The position numbers and the translations under genes were made by a program. From NCBI RefSeq assembly GCF_013373795.3, contig NZ_CP088022.1, positions 2,914,001 through 2,978,000 on the forward strand: 64,000 nt of DNA, written 5' to 3'. The notes beneath the pieces were generated by a model. The model saw nothing but the letters and a program-made list of their open reading frames with translations, did not search any database and had not been told where the DNA came from. Below, piece after piece: positions 7,440 through 16,392 of the stretch (its first letter is position 1; each line of letters opens with the position of its first letter). This DNA comes from Bradyrhizobium quebecense. GTDB taxonomy: Bacteria; Pseudomonadota; Alphaproteobacteria; Rhizobiales; Xanthobacteraceae.

Positions 7440-9296
7440 CTATTCGAACGGATCATACCAACCGCGCGTGATGATACGGAGCGTGACCCCCGCCGCTGAT
7501 GCTCGCGCCGCAATCCGTCGTGACGTATCAGTCCAAACGCGAATTTCAGCGAAGCCACCCATGGAGGCTGAGGTGACTTCGCCCCCCGTCGCGCCGTTGG
7601 CGTAATTCGGAGCGGCGTCGACGGCCGCAACGTCGTGGACCCACCATTGAGTGTTTATGGCCGTAGCCCAGCCGATCACCGTCAGAATCGCTTGCACCTG
7701 CACACCGGGCGGAACGCTGCCAAGCGCGAAGGTTTGCAGCGTCGTTCCGAGCGCGGTATCCATGTCCAAAGCAATTCCCGGCCACCAGAACTCGCGCCCC
7801 CGCTGCAGGATTTGCAGAAATACGCTGCCGTTCCAGTAGACGGCGCCGATGCGACGGAATTGCGTATAACCGCCCGGCAGTGTCGGCGCGGTCGCGCTCA
7901 ACGAATAAAGAACATCGATCGAACCTGAACCGGTCGGGTTTCTGATTACGAATACATGATAGAGCCCGGTAGCCATCGCGCCGGTATCGAGACCGCCGTT
8001 GCCGTTGCCGACGTTCCAAGCCCCTCCCGCTTTTGAGATCGGAGCGCCGAGCGTGATCATATCGAGTTGATTGCGGTCACACGCCACGCCAGCCGAAACG
8101 CTGAAACTGGCAATGCCCGTCGACGTGATCTTCAATCCTGCCAGGGGCAGCCCGCGCAGCAATGGCGGAATCCCGAGATTGACCACCGCAGCTGGCTTGT
8201 TCGTCAACTCGGCAAGATTGAGGCTCGACGTCAGATCGCCCGCGCCGGGCTGACCGACGCGGTTGAAATTCCAGTCGCCGAACGTGCCGGCGCCGTTCGC
8301 TTTGTCGGCCGTCATCGTGATGATCTGCGCAAGGGGATCGTAGAGACAAACGCCCTCCATCCAGTTCGACGGCGAGGCATTCGACGATGCGCGCAGACGG
8401 ACGCCGTTCTGATACGAAAACCCCGTGACCGCCGAGAACACTTTCGTTCCCGTGCCGATCGCCAGCGCGGTCGCGCTCGTCGCCTCCGTTGCACTCTGAC
8501 CGATAAGCAGCCATTTGCCGGCCGCCAGGTCGGTTGCGAAGGTACCCGACAGATGCGGCACGACGCACTGATAGATATTTTTGTTGATCGGGTGCACGAC
8601 GATCGACGCCGGCGGACCGACAACGTAATTTTGGCCGGTCGCCCATGCCACAGTTTGCAGCCACGGCAGCGGCCCCGTCGCGCCTGTATCGCCCTTGCTG
8701 GCGAGCAGCACCCAATAGGTCGGATCAGGCGGCGCGTGACCGGAGCCAGGCGTCGCGTTGATCCAGACATAGCTGGAGCCGTTCGCGGTCGCGACGTCCA
8801 TCAGGCTATAGACGCGCGCGTTATCGTAAGGCGCCGGATCTCCGAGCGGCTTCGACACGCCGACAAACGTCCACACGCCGCCGCTCTTGTACCACTCCTT
8901 CCCAGTCGCCGGCTGCCGCGCATATTGCCCCTCGTCGCCCTTGGACGGATCGGGACCGGCCTGGTCGGCGCGCACGAAGATGTAGAACCCATCGGCCTCG
9001 AGCGCGCCGGTCAGGCGGATGACCTCGGCCGAGTTTTGCGCGCCATTGAAGCGCAGCGGACTGGTCTGCAGGATCTGGTACTTTGTCCCGGCCGGCACCG
9101 CTGCAAACGGCCATTTGGCGATGACGAGATGCGTGTCATCGGTCACGCCAAGGATGTCGACGCCGGCGAAACCGTCGACGAGCAGCTTATCGAATTGCTG
9201 TACGTTCGACGCCCAGAGCGGGCCGCCGGCGCCGGCAACGGAAACCGCGCCGGCGCCGATGGCTACGGTGCCGGTTGCATAGATCAGGTTCGGCAT
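7440..9296 (-). CDS. Tail fibre / receptor-binding protein
   Basis: 618 residues, low charge, rich in Gly, Ala, Ser, Thr and aromatic residues. A collagen-like trace (SKGDTGATGPLPW) lies near residue 201 and beta-rich domains follow. It sits just after the tail-tip gene in the operon, where siphophage fibres are encoded. Start ATG at 9296 has GGAGAAA upstream. Likely binds the host surface; if the OafA-like acyltransferase is phage cargo, it could modify this protein's receptor. No enzymatic motif seen. Confidence 0.75.
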   Translation of the reverse strand: MPNLIYATGTVAIGAGAVSVAGAGGPLWASNVQQFDKLLVDGFAGVDILGVTDDTHLVIAKWPFAAVPAGTKYQILQTSPLRFNGAQNSAEVIRLTGALEADGFYIFVRADQAGPDPSKGDEGQYARQPATGKEWYKSGGVWTFVGVSKPLGDPAPYDNARVYSLMDVATANGSSYVWINATPGSGHAPPDPTYWVLLASKGDTGATGPLPWLQTVAWATGQNYVVGPPASIVVHPINKNIYQCVVPHLSGTFATDLAAGKWLLIGQSATEATSATALAIGTGTKVFSAVTGFSYQNGVRLRASSNASPSNWMEGVCLYDPLAQIITMTADKANGAGTFGDWNFNRVGQPGAGDLTSSLNLAELTNKPAAVVNLGIPPLLRGLPLAGLKITSTGIASFSVSAGVACDRNQLDMITLGAPISKAGGAWNVGNGNGGLDTGAMATGLYHVFVIRNPTGSGSIDVLYSLSATAPTLPGGYTQFRRIGAVYWNGSVFLQILQRGREFWWPGIALDMDTALGTTLQTFALGSVPPGVQVQAILTVIGWATAINTQWWVHDVAAVDAAPNYANGATGGEVTSASMGGFAEIRVWTDTSRRIAARASAAGVTLRIITRGWYDPFE

Positions 9297-9314
9297 GGGT
9301 CGGTTTCTCCGAGA

Positions 9315-9797
9315 TCAGCTTGGTGCGAGCGCATCGATCTGCGCCAACAGGTCGAGGATCTGCGACGGCGCGGCGCCAGCATCGGGCCGGGCCGGCCAAT
9401 TGCGCGCCATCGCCGGCGCGTCAGGCAGATTGGAAAGGTCGCGGAGCGCCTGGCGGAACGCGGCCCATGCATCGCGGTTCGCGACCGGCCGATCCGGCAC
9501 CATGTATTGATCCGTCGACGCCAGCTCCGCGGAAACCGCGAGCACGATCGCGAGCGCAAGCCGCTCGATCAGAAGCGCGCGCTTTTCGGCCGCGGGTCGC
9601 GCGACGATCACGTCCTCCGGCTTCTGAAACGGACCGACCAGCGCGACGTCGACCATATGCTCGAGCGGATCGATGTCGCGATCGTCTGCGGTCCGCAGGA
9701 TCTCATGATCGGGAAAATTGCTCTTGCCGTCGATCGGCTCGGCATTTCCCCACGACCGGATGTAGCCGGTCGCAATGCAAAAGTGAATGATCGTCAT
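9315..9797 (-). CDS. Small tail protein after tail-tip J
   Basis: 160 residues (MTIIHFCIATGYIRSWGNAE at the start). The ATG shares the four-base ATGA with the stop of the J-like gene, so it is translationally coupled; longer upstream frames run inside J and are rejected. Proteins in this position are often fibre-linker or tail-needle accessory proteins. No domain was recognised. Confidence 0.65.
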   Translation of the reverse strand: MTIIHFCIATGYIRSWGNAEPIDGKSNFPDHEILRTADDRDIDPLEHMVDVALVGPFQKPEDVIVARPAAEKRALLIERLALAIVLAVSAELASTDQYMVPDRPVANRDAWAAFRQALRDLSNLPDAPAMARNWPARPDAGAAPSQILDLLAQIDALAPS

Positions 9798-12700
9798 CGC
9801 TTTGCCGCCATCACAAACATCGAACCGGACGCGACGCCCCAGAAGCCCGGATTGCTCATCGTCACGCTGACAGGAATCGCCATCACGCCGCCCGTTGCCG
9901 TGACCTGGACTGACCCCGAAAGCGTCGGCGTGAAAGAGACGTTCTGGCCGGAGAAGGCATACTGCGAGACCACAACGCCGTTGAGCGAAGCGGTGAACGT
10001 GCATGAGGATGCGATACTGCCCGACTCATAGACCACAAGCGGGCAATTCAAGTAGAGCGTCATCGTCTTGCCGGCCAACCCGGTGGTGTCGAGCGACAGC
10101 GTGGTCCCCACGATGACCGTCGTTGAACCGCCGACGCCGATCGCACTGACGCCCTGCACGATCGGCGTAATGATCGCGTTGTCGCCGATGCTGAGGCTCT
10201 TGACGCTGAGCGCACCGATCACGCCGCTGTCGGACGTGATCGCGCCGGTCTGAATGTTGATGGCCGTCACCTGGCCGGCGCCGATCATGCGGGTGAAGAT
10301 GCTGCCGTCGAGATAGACATTTGCGGCGATGCCGACCGCCGGCTGGCCGTTGAGCGTGCCGACCGTGAACACCGGAATCGCCGCACCGCCGTTATAGCCG
10401 TTGAGCTGGACCTGGAATTTGTCGGACTGGACCACGAAGGCCGACCAATTAGCACCGCCGTCGAGGCGGATACTGCCGGTCACAACGCCGTTGACATTGA
10501 TGCTGATACCCCAGCGCGCGCCGACGATGCCGTCCAGCGTCGCAATCGCGGTCGCCTGCTCCGTCACGGAGGCATTGAGGTCGCCGAATTGAGCGGCAAC
10601 CGTGACCTTGTAGTCGGCGAACGCGGTCTGGGTGTCATAGGCAACGGTCCGGACGTCGTCGACCGACGCGTTGATGCCGTCCGCCGTCACCTGGACCAGG
10701 TTCTCGACCTGCTGCAACTGGTCCCAGGCCTGCTGGTTGCCCGCCTGCTTGGCAAGGGTGATCCGCGCCGCGACCTGCCGCATCTGGTCGGACATCGCGG
10801 TCTCGAGATCCGCGATGTCCTGCGCGTGCTGCTGCTGCAGGGTCGTAACGGCGTATTTGATGCCCTCCTGCAGCGATTTCAGCGCGACCGCGCCGTCCGA
10901 AATGACGATCGTCGGTGCCTCGAGGTCGACCGTCGAATAGGGACCGCGCAAGGCCGCGTTGACGGCCTGGACGCGCAGCCGGAGCGCCGCGTTCTGCACG
11001 ACCTGGTCGAACTGGTTGGCCGCGCCCTCATAGACCTGCGCCCAGGACGCGCCGGCGTCATAGGAGACATCGGCAATGTAGTAGAGCGCGCCGGCGGCCG
11101 GGAACCAACTTGCCGACAGCATCGGCTCGGCCGTGCCCTGCCCGAAGCTGGCATTGAGGCCGGCAATCAGCGGCACCTTGTCGTTGCTCGGAAACTGCGG
11201 GCTCGGCAGCACCGGAGGGTTGCCGAGATCGGTGGCATGGACGCGCTGGTCGTCGACGACCAGGCCCAGCGTGCACTGATCGCCGTTCGGCGCGCCATTG
11301 AGCACGACGCAAAGCCGCGACTGGTTATCACCGCTGCCGATCTCGAAGGACGGATCTTCGCCGCCATCCTCGCGGGCCAGGACGGCCGCGAGCGTCGTCG
11401 CCTGTGCGGTCTGCGCCGCGGCCAGGCTGCCGGCATCAAGCACGGCCTGCGACGCGTCTGCGCCTTCGGTGCACAGGATCGGGCCGAACGATTTGCCGTT
11501 GGCCTGCCGCAAGCGAATATAGGTCGGGCCGCCGTCCCAGCCAGGCGCGGGATTGAGCGTCAGCGTGCGGCCTGCGACAGCCACAACGGCGCCGCCATAG
11601 CCATAGGCCATCGGCAGCGCGGATTGCACCCGCACCACGGAACCATACGTGATCGCCCTACCCTCGTATTCGACGTCGAGCTGCACTGTCTCGCGCCGGT
11701 AGATCGATTGCAGGTAGTAGAAGGCACATTCGCGGAACGCCTGGTCACGGTTCACGATGCCGTCGACGCGCTTGGTCTCGGCGGATGTCGCAGTGAACCC
11801 AATGGCGTTCGGCGGATACTGCACCTGCGCCGGCAGCCAGGTTTCCTCGTCGAGATATTCGACGATGACGGCGTCGGGATCTTCCTCGCCCAGCATCTGG
11901 AACGAGACCTGCATTGAATCCCGCACGATCTCGCGATCGCTGAGCATCATGGTCGGGACGTCGCGCCATTCGTCGCGTACGATTGAGATCGTGTCGCCAA
12001 GCCAGAAGTGCCGCGCCCTTGACGGCGTCAGGATCTTGTCGAGCGCATCCGGCACCGCGACCGCAGTCGTAAAGCGATAATCGAACATGTCGCCGCGATT
12101 GGCGCAGCCGATCGCGTGGTTCATGACCGCGTTGAAGTCGACCTTTGAGATCGGCAGGCCGGAGCCATATTGCGCGCTAGTCGCGGCGTCGAGAAACGCC
12201 CATGCCGGGTTGCGCGTCGCCTGCAGCACGAAATTCGAGCCGTTCCACACCAGCAACTTGCGGGTGCCGAGCACGCCGAACTTGTAAGCGCCCTGCGTTG
12301 ACTGCGAGGCCAGGAGGCGGATCGCGACGGTCGAGACGTCGGGAAACGAATTGTTGCCCTGCAGGAACGAGCGCAGACCGGCCCATATAGCCTGGTTGGT
12401 GCCGAGCTCCGTGCTGAAGGCCGCGTCATCGCGGCGAAAGCGCACGGCATAGCGGCCCGGCGGGACGTCGACCTTGCGACTGTCGCGGATCGGGCTGGTG
12501 CTGCCGTACAGGAATACGCCGGAGAACAGCGGCTGAAACGCGCCGATCTGCGCGCCGGCGTCGTTGATCGGGCAATATTCCGCGGTCAGCGGAATGCGGG
12601 CGTAGCCGATCTTTGCGCCGTTGGCGCCCTGGTTGAAGGTGGCGCAGCCGCCTGGCAGGACGAAGTCGACCGCGAGCGACTGCGCCAGCGTGCCAGGCGG

Positions 12701-13681
12701 ATTGGCCGCGAACGGGCCGAGCCAGGCGCCGGAGGTCGTGGCGCTCGGCGCCACGAAGAAGCCGCCGGCCGTGCCGCTGCCATCGGGCAGCTGCTGGCCG
12801 GACACCTCGGAGGACTGGTCGACATTAGTCGGGAACAGGGTGACCGTAGCGCCCGGCTCATAGAAGGCGATCTGCGCGCCTGGAAAGGTCGCCGAGATCC
12901 CGTTGGTCGAGTCCCACAGGACCGTGTCGTCGACATAAATCGCCTCATATTCCATGCTGCCCATGGTCGGCGACAGCAGCACGTTGAGGTACTGGTCATT
13001 GCCGACGAATTCGCCCCAAGGCGTCGCGGCGAAATCCGGATAGTCCTTCACGCGGCCGTACCAGACCGGCAGCGGCTGGCCGAGCTTGGCGACGTTGCCC
13101 TGCGCTGCAACCGAATAGATCTGGTCCTGCGTCGCCGATGGCGTATTGGTCGCGCCGGCTTTTGGCGCCACCAGGGCGTTGACGAGCAGCGAGCCGCCGA
13201 CGCCGATCGCCGCCGTCGTGGCATAGGCGCCAAACGTTCCAGCTCCGAACAGCGCGGGTCCGGCCCAGATGGCGAACGCCGAGACCGCGACCAGCGCGAC
13301 CAGGCCGATGACCTGCTTGACGGCGTTGCCGCCGCCATTTCCGCCGAGCGGATAGGACATGAAGCGAACCGCGTCGGCCGATCCGATACGACGCGACCGC
13401 CAATCCTTGCGCAGCACGGCCTCGCCATTGATCTCGAGGACGGTCGGAAGGCCCTTCTTGAACTGCCAGCCGAATTCCCGATCGTGCTTTGCCCAGCCGG
13501 TACGCCGCAGGAAAGCCGTGACGGTCTCCCGCGGGCGCGGCTCGGCGCGGCCGACCTCGAGGCCAGGCATCACCAGATGCAGCACCGGCTGGCGCGCGGC
13601 GGTACTGCGCCGCGCAAGGCGAGCGCGCGGCCGCGGTGCGCCGACTTCCGGCGCCCGCAATCGTTTGACAGATCTGTGCAT
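9794..13681 (-). CDS. Tail tip / host specificity protein J
   Basis: 1295 residues from the ATG at 13681. The N-terminal 120 residues include a beta-grasp-like stretch (GLPTVLEINGEAVLRKDW) followed by a hydrophobic Ala/Gly segment (VIGLVALVAVSAFAIWAGPA), typical of TipJ proteins. The central part is the tail-hub region. A helical stretch near residue 980 (LKSLQEGIKYAVTTLQQQH) and a DUF1983-like C-terminal domain (VVQSDKFQVQ) follow. The protein forms the tail tip and guides receptor recognition. Gene order NlpC - J - fibre supports the call. Confidence 0.88.
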   Translation of the reverse strand: MHRSVKRLRAPEVGAPRPRARLARRSTAARQPVLHLVMPGLEVGRAEPRPRETVTAFLRRTGWAKHDREFGWQFKKGLPTVLEINGEAVLRKDWRSRRIGSADAVRFMSYPLGGNGGGNAVKQVIGLVALVAVSAFAIWAGPALFGAGTFGAYATTAAIGVGGSLLVNALVAPKAGATNTPSATQDQIYSVAAQGNVAKLGQPLPVWYGRVKDYPDFAATPWGEFVGNDQYLNVLLSPTMGSMEYEAIYVDDTVLWDSTNGISATFPGAQIAFYEPGATVTLFPTNVDQSSEVSGQQLPDGSGTAGGFFVAPSATTSGAWLGPFAANPPGTLAQSLAVDFVLPGGCATFNQGANGAKIGYARIPLTAEYCPINDAGAQIGAFQPLFSGVFLYGSTSPIRDSRKVDVPPGRYAVRFRRDDAAFSTELGTNQAIWAGLRSFLQGNNSFPDVSTVAIRLLASQSTQGAYKFGVLGTRKLLVWNGSNFVLQATRNPAWAFLDAATSAQYGSGLPISKVDFNAVMNHAIGCANRGDMFDYRFTTAVAVPDALDKILTPSRARHFWLGDTISIVRDEWRDVPTMMLSDREIVRDSMQVSFQMLGEEDPDAVIVEYLDEETWLPAQVQYPPNAIGFTATSAETKRVDGIVNRDQAFRECAFYYLQSIYRRETVQLDVEYEGRAITYGSVVRVQSALPMAYGYGGAVVAVAGRTLTLNPAPGWDGGPTYIRLRQANGKSFGPILCTEGADASQAVLDAGSLAAAQTAQATTLAAVLAREDGGEDPSFEIGSGDNQSRLCVVLNGAPNGDQCTLGLVVDDQRVHATDLGNPPVLPSPQFPSNDKVPLIAGLNASFGQGTAEPMLSASWFPAAGALYYIADVSYDAGASWAQVYEGAANQFDQVVQNAALRLRVQAVNAALRGPYSTVDLEAPTIVISDGAVALKSLQEGIKYAVTTLQQQHAQDIADLETAMSDQMRQVAARITLAKQAGNQQAWDQLQQVENLVQVTADGINASVDDVRTVAYDTQTAFADYKVTVAAQFGDLNASVTEQATAIATLDGIVGARWGISINVNGVVTGSIRLDGGANWSAFVVQSDKFQVQLNGYNGGAAIPVFTVGTLNGQPAVGIAANVYLDGSIFTRMIGAGQVTAINIQTGAITSDSGVIGALSVKSLSIGDNAIITPIVQGVSAIGVGGSTTVIVGTTLSLDTTGLAGKTMTLYLNCPLVVYESGSIASSCTFTASLNGVVVSQYAFSGQNVSFTPTLSGSVQVTATGGVMAIPVSVTMSNPGFWGVASGSMFVMAAKR

Positions 13682-13682
13682 G

Positions 13683-14117
13683 TTACCTTGGCTCGAAGAA
13701 GGAAAGCTTTTTCCAGCCCATCTGGCGCAGCGCCAGGACGGTCTCAAAGGCAACGCCGGTCTTGCCGTCGCAGTGAATGACGCGTGCCTCGGGCTGCATC
13801 CAGACGCCGATATGCGCGGGAAAGCGCAGCCGCGCCATCAGCACCAGGGCGCCGTCCGCGGCCGTCACCAGGCCGCCGGGCCCTTGCGGCGCCTCGCGCC
13901 ACAGCGCGCGCTCCGGATGCCCGGCGATCTCCTCGAGCACCCAGCGCTCGGAAAAGCCAACCGGCACTGCAACGCGCGGCAGCTCGCGGCTGAACAGCTC
14001 GCGTTGCACATGGCAGGCGAAATCCCAGCAGTTGCGGGACTGCCAGGCCCATGGCTCGCCGATCAGCGGCGACAGGAATGACGAACGATCAATGGACAAG
14101 AGCCTGTTGCCTTCCAA
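13683..14117 (-). CDS. Tail-tip NlpC/P60 cell-wall peptidase (gpK-like)
   Basis: 144 residues from a TTG at 14117. The papain-like triad is visible: Cys30 (RNCWDFAC), His102 (PAHIGVWM), His115 (VIHCDG). These enzymes cut peptide cross-links during DNA injection and are encoded just before J. No ATG exists near the expected N-terminus: the frame offers TTG at 14117 and 14099 or ATT at 14093, just before the conserved DRSSFLSPLIG. The upstream gene has been separated from it by a 1.4-kb cargo block, which may have removed the native start and ribosome site. Confidence 0.85.
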   Translation of the reverse strand: MEGNRLLSIDRSSFLSPLIGEPWAWQSRNCWDFACHVQRELFSRELPRVAVPVGFSERWVLEEIAGHPERALWREAPQGPGGLVTAADGALVLMARLRFPAHIGVWMQPEARVIHCDGKTGVAFETVLALRQMGWKKLSFFEPR

Positions 14118-14409
14118 ACGGCTGGGCGGATAACCCGACGGTAGGTCAGCTCATTGAGAAAGAGCGGACGTCGGTCAGCTTGACCGCCAAGGGCGCCTTT
14201 TTGGACCATTGAGGAAAGGGGGGCGCCCTAAACCTTCGTATCGTTCCGTTCACCCCTCTAGATGCCGGACGATAACCTACGTTCAGTTGAGCTGTTGATC
14301 GTGACCGTCTTAGGCTCCATGCGTTTGGAAAGGCGCACAGGCTCATCAAGTGCGACAGTGAAAAAGGATGATCGGCGAACAGCTGCGATAAGGCCAAGAG
14401 GAGACTACA

Positions 14410-14631
14410 ATGCTCAATTGCTCCGAAAGCATTAAATCTGGCAGTGCCGCGCGATGCGCAGTTTGTGATGGCAAGTTCGGTCTCGTCCGGCACTACTCGT
14501 GGCGAACGCCTCTTTGTTCCAAGAAGTGCGCCGATCGATTCAGAGCTCGCAGGGAAAGTGACCGCAATTGGGTGGGTTGGCTCCGGGTCACCTTCAACCA
14601 GCTGCTAGAGCACCGCGCGAGGACTTTGTGA
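14410..14631 (+). CDS. Small zinc-ribbon-like protein (cargo trio, first gene)
   Basis: 73 residues with CAVC and CSKKC cysteine pairs 16 residues apart (about residues 16-40), a likely single zinc site. The rest is basic and aromatic. It reads against the surrounding phage operon. Its stop TGA overlaps the ATG of the next gene by one base, so the two are coupled. Role unknown; the style is rhizobial chromosomal. Confidence 0.6.
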   Translation: MLNCSESIKSGSAARCAVCDGKFGLVRHYSWRTPLCSKKCADRFRARRESDRNWVGWLRVTFNQLLEHRARTL

Positions 14632-15092
14632 TGGTCGAGGTCTCACAACGAGGCAAGGCATATTTAGAGACAGCATGGACTTTGCTCCGCGCAGCCCAAA
14701 CCATGACCGACTCCACGAGTGCGGGTCAGATTAGGGCCCTTGCCGACGACTACGAGCGGCGAGCTGAGAAAGCTGCTTCGCATGTTGATGCGGCCAAAGC
14801 ATTCTCACGATCGGCTGCTAGCGATGAACGTCGAATGGCGTGCATGACCGGGTGGGCATCTTCAAACACGTCCCCCGAATTCTGTACCATTGAAGCGCTG
14901 AACCTGCGCCCCGGCTCCAAGGAGCTGGAGGCATTCAACGTCGAGCGTGTGCGCGGCTACCTCGAATGCAATCTCGGCTGCAAGAAGAAGGAAGTGATCC
15001 ACGCGCTAGGCCTGAATCCGCGCACGGTGGCCAAGGCCATCAAGATCATCCGGGCAAATGCTCATCGCAGCGATGGGGCTCTCCAGCCGTGA
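14631..15092 (+). CDS. Conserved rhizobial-type hypothetical with C-terminal HTH-like segment (cargo trio, second gene)
   Basis: 153 residues. The first 60 (YLETAWTLLRAAQTMTDSTS, LADDYERRAEKAA) form amphipathic helices common to small bradyrhizobial proteins. The last 60 (VRGYLECNLGCKKKEVIHAL, LNPRTVAKAIKIIRA) look like a helix-turn-helix. The two halves could have separate origins. Start at 14631 is set by overlap with the previous stop; the third gene overlaps its end by four bases. Confidence 0.6.
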   Translation: MVEVSQRGKAYLETAWTLLRAAQTMTDSTSAGQIRALADDYERRAEKAASHVDAAKAFSRSAASDERRMACMTGWASSNTSPEFCTIEALNLRPGSKELEAFNVERVRGYLECNLGCKKKEVIHALGLNPRTVAKAIKIIRANAHRSDGALQP

Positions 15093-15289
15093 TCAGGATC
15101 ATCGCCGTGCTCTGCAATCTCTCCTCTCCGGCAAATTGCCACGAGCAGACCTTTACCACCTCAGACGTCTCGATGCAGTCCTGCCTGATGGGTGCGCCGG
15201 AACTCGCTGCGTGGATGAAGGAGCACCCGGCCGAACGCCTTGCGGGATGGCGCTGCGTGATCGGCAAACAGGATGGCAGGGGAGCTTAG
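15089..15289 (+). CDS. Small conserved rhizobial-type protein (cargo trio, third gene)
   Basis: 66 residues from a GTG that shares GTGA with the previous stop. Residues include SSPANCHEQTF, MQSCLMGAPELAAWMKEHPA and GWRCVIG. I recognise this motif order from small proteins widespread in rhizobia, with three conserved cysteines; no function is known to me. The 200 bases between its stop and 15490 show no gene. Confidence 0.6.
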   Translation: MIRIIAVLCNLSSPANCHEQTFTTSDVSMQSCLMGAPELAAWMKEHPAERLAGWRCVIGKQDGRGA

Positions 15290-15489
15290 GGTGGAAAGCC
15301 GCTTCCCCGGTTGCGTTGGAACCGTTCCAAAGGGTGCAATTACTGATTGGGACCGTTCGATAGACACCAAGGCCTGCCGATCGAGTGAGCCCTTGTTTAA
15401 GGTGCATGAGCCCGGAAGTGGCCCAAGGCTGACATTCGACGATACCTTGTGCAAGGTGGCTTTGTGAAGGTAAGGCGGACTTCGGCACC

Positions 15490-16014
15490 TTAAGCCAGTA
15501 AGGATGGAAACTGCACATAATCGTAATTCCTGGTCAGCCTCGGAAACCGCTTGTTCTGCAGGTTTTTGACCATGACCGTCCCGGTCAGCGATGCGCCGAC
15601 CATCTGCACGCTGCGCAGCTCGAATTCGATCGGCCCATAGGCCGGCTCGGTCAGGTCGCTGCCGAGGTACTCGCGATAAAGCACCTGGATATATTCGCGC
15701 GTCCCCTGCGCCGCGCGGATCTTCGGCACCAGCTCGCGGTTGACGTTGTCGATCTTGATCGTGGTCGACGGCGGCTGACCTTCCTTCTGCTCGGGATAGC
15801 CGGCCTGGAACGGACACGCGATGAATGTCACGGTCTCGCCGGCGTTGCGCGGCGCGCCCGCCTCGAGCCCAAAGGCCATATCGTCGCCGACATTGGCGAC
15901 AACCCGCGCCGGCTGGTCAAACGACGACTGCCAGAGCTCGAGCGTGTAATAGATCCGCGCGCTAGGCGGACAGGAGGCATAGGCCTCGAGCAGCGCTTCA
16001 TTGTGCGTCGGCAT
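15490..16014 (-). CDS. DUF1833-type tail assembly protein
   Basis: 174 residues, starting MPTHNEALLEAYASCPPSAR. The beta-rich body (IYYTLELWQSSFDQPARVVA, FELRSVQMVGASLTGTV) matches the DUF1833 family, encoded between tape-measure-side proteins and the NlpC peptidase in siphophages. It is likely a distal tail or tail-hub component. Its natural downstream neighbour, the NlpC gene, is now 1.4 kb away because of the cargo trio. Confidence 0.75.
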   Translation of the reverse strand: MPTHNEALLEAYASCPPSARIYYTLELWQSSFDQPARVVANVGDDMAFGLEAGAPRNAGETVTFIACPFQAGYPEQKEGQPPSTTIKIDNVNRELVPKIRAAQGTREYIQVLYREYLGSDLTEPAYGPIEFELRSVQMVGASLTGTVMVKNLQNKRFPRLTRNYDYVQFPSLLA

Positions 16015-16016
16015 GG

Positions 16017-16388
16017 CTAGACGTCGTAAACCCGCAGCGTCATGCGGACGTCGACCTGCCCCGGATTCGGCCAGCTCGCGATCAGGGAAGTGCCCGGCTT
16101 GATGAACTGGCAGACCTTGTTCGCCAGCGACGTTCCGAGCCAGACGTCGATGGTAAAGCGCGCCGTTCCGAGGTTGAGGGTCGTCTTAACCCACTCGACG
16201 AACGTGTCATAGTCGGCCGCATAGAAGCGCACCGTCTGCGTCACCGTGCCGACATTGTCGCCAGGTCGCGGACGCTGGCGCGTGTTGCCCTGCTCCATAT
16301 CGGTCGCGATCGGATCACGCATGCGCTGCAGACCGAAACCCTCTTTGAGGATGACGGCGTTTGCGATCGGGAATGCTGGCAACGCCAT
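16017..16388 (-). CDS. Minor tail protein downstream of tape measure
   Basis: 123 residues starting MALPAFPIANAVILKEGFGL; a longer frame upstream is rejected because it lies within the tape-measure gene. It has beta-strand character (TVTQTVRFYAADYDTFVEWV). It starts four bases after the tape-measure stop and ends two bases before the DUF1833 gene. Position suggests a distal tail or minor tail component. Confidence 0.7.
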   Translation of the reverse strand: MALPAFPIANAVILKEGFGLQRMRDPIATDMEQGNTRQRPRPGDNVGTVTQTVRFYAADYDTFVEWVKTTLNLGTARFTIDVWLGTSLANKVCQFIKPGTSLIASWPNPGQVDVRMTLRVYDV

Positions 16389-16392
16389 TGGA

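Noticed and set aside
8067..10031. A 654-codon open frame antisense to the tail fibre and tail tip genes
   Set aside because: No recognisable domain; opposite strand genes fit the phage operon with exact overlaps.
14146..14493. Minus-strand open frame of 115 codons in the cargo trio region
   Set aside because: Lies opposite the zinc-ribbon gene, no domain, weaker than the coupled plus-strand genes.
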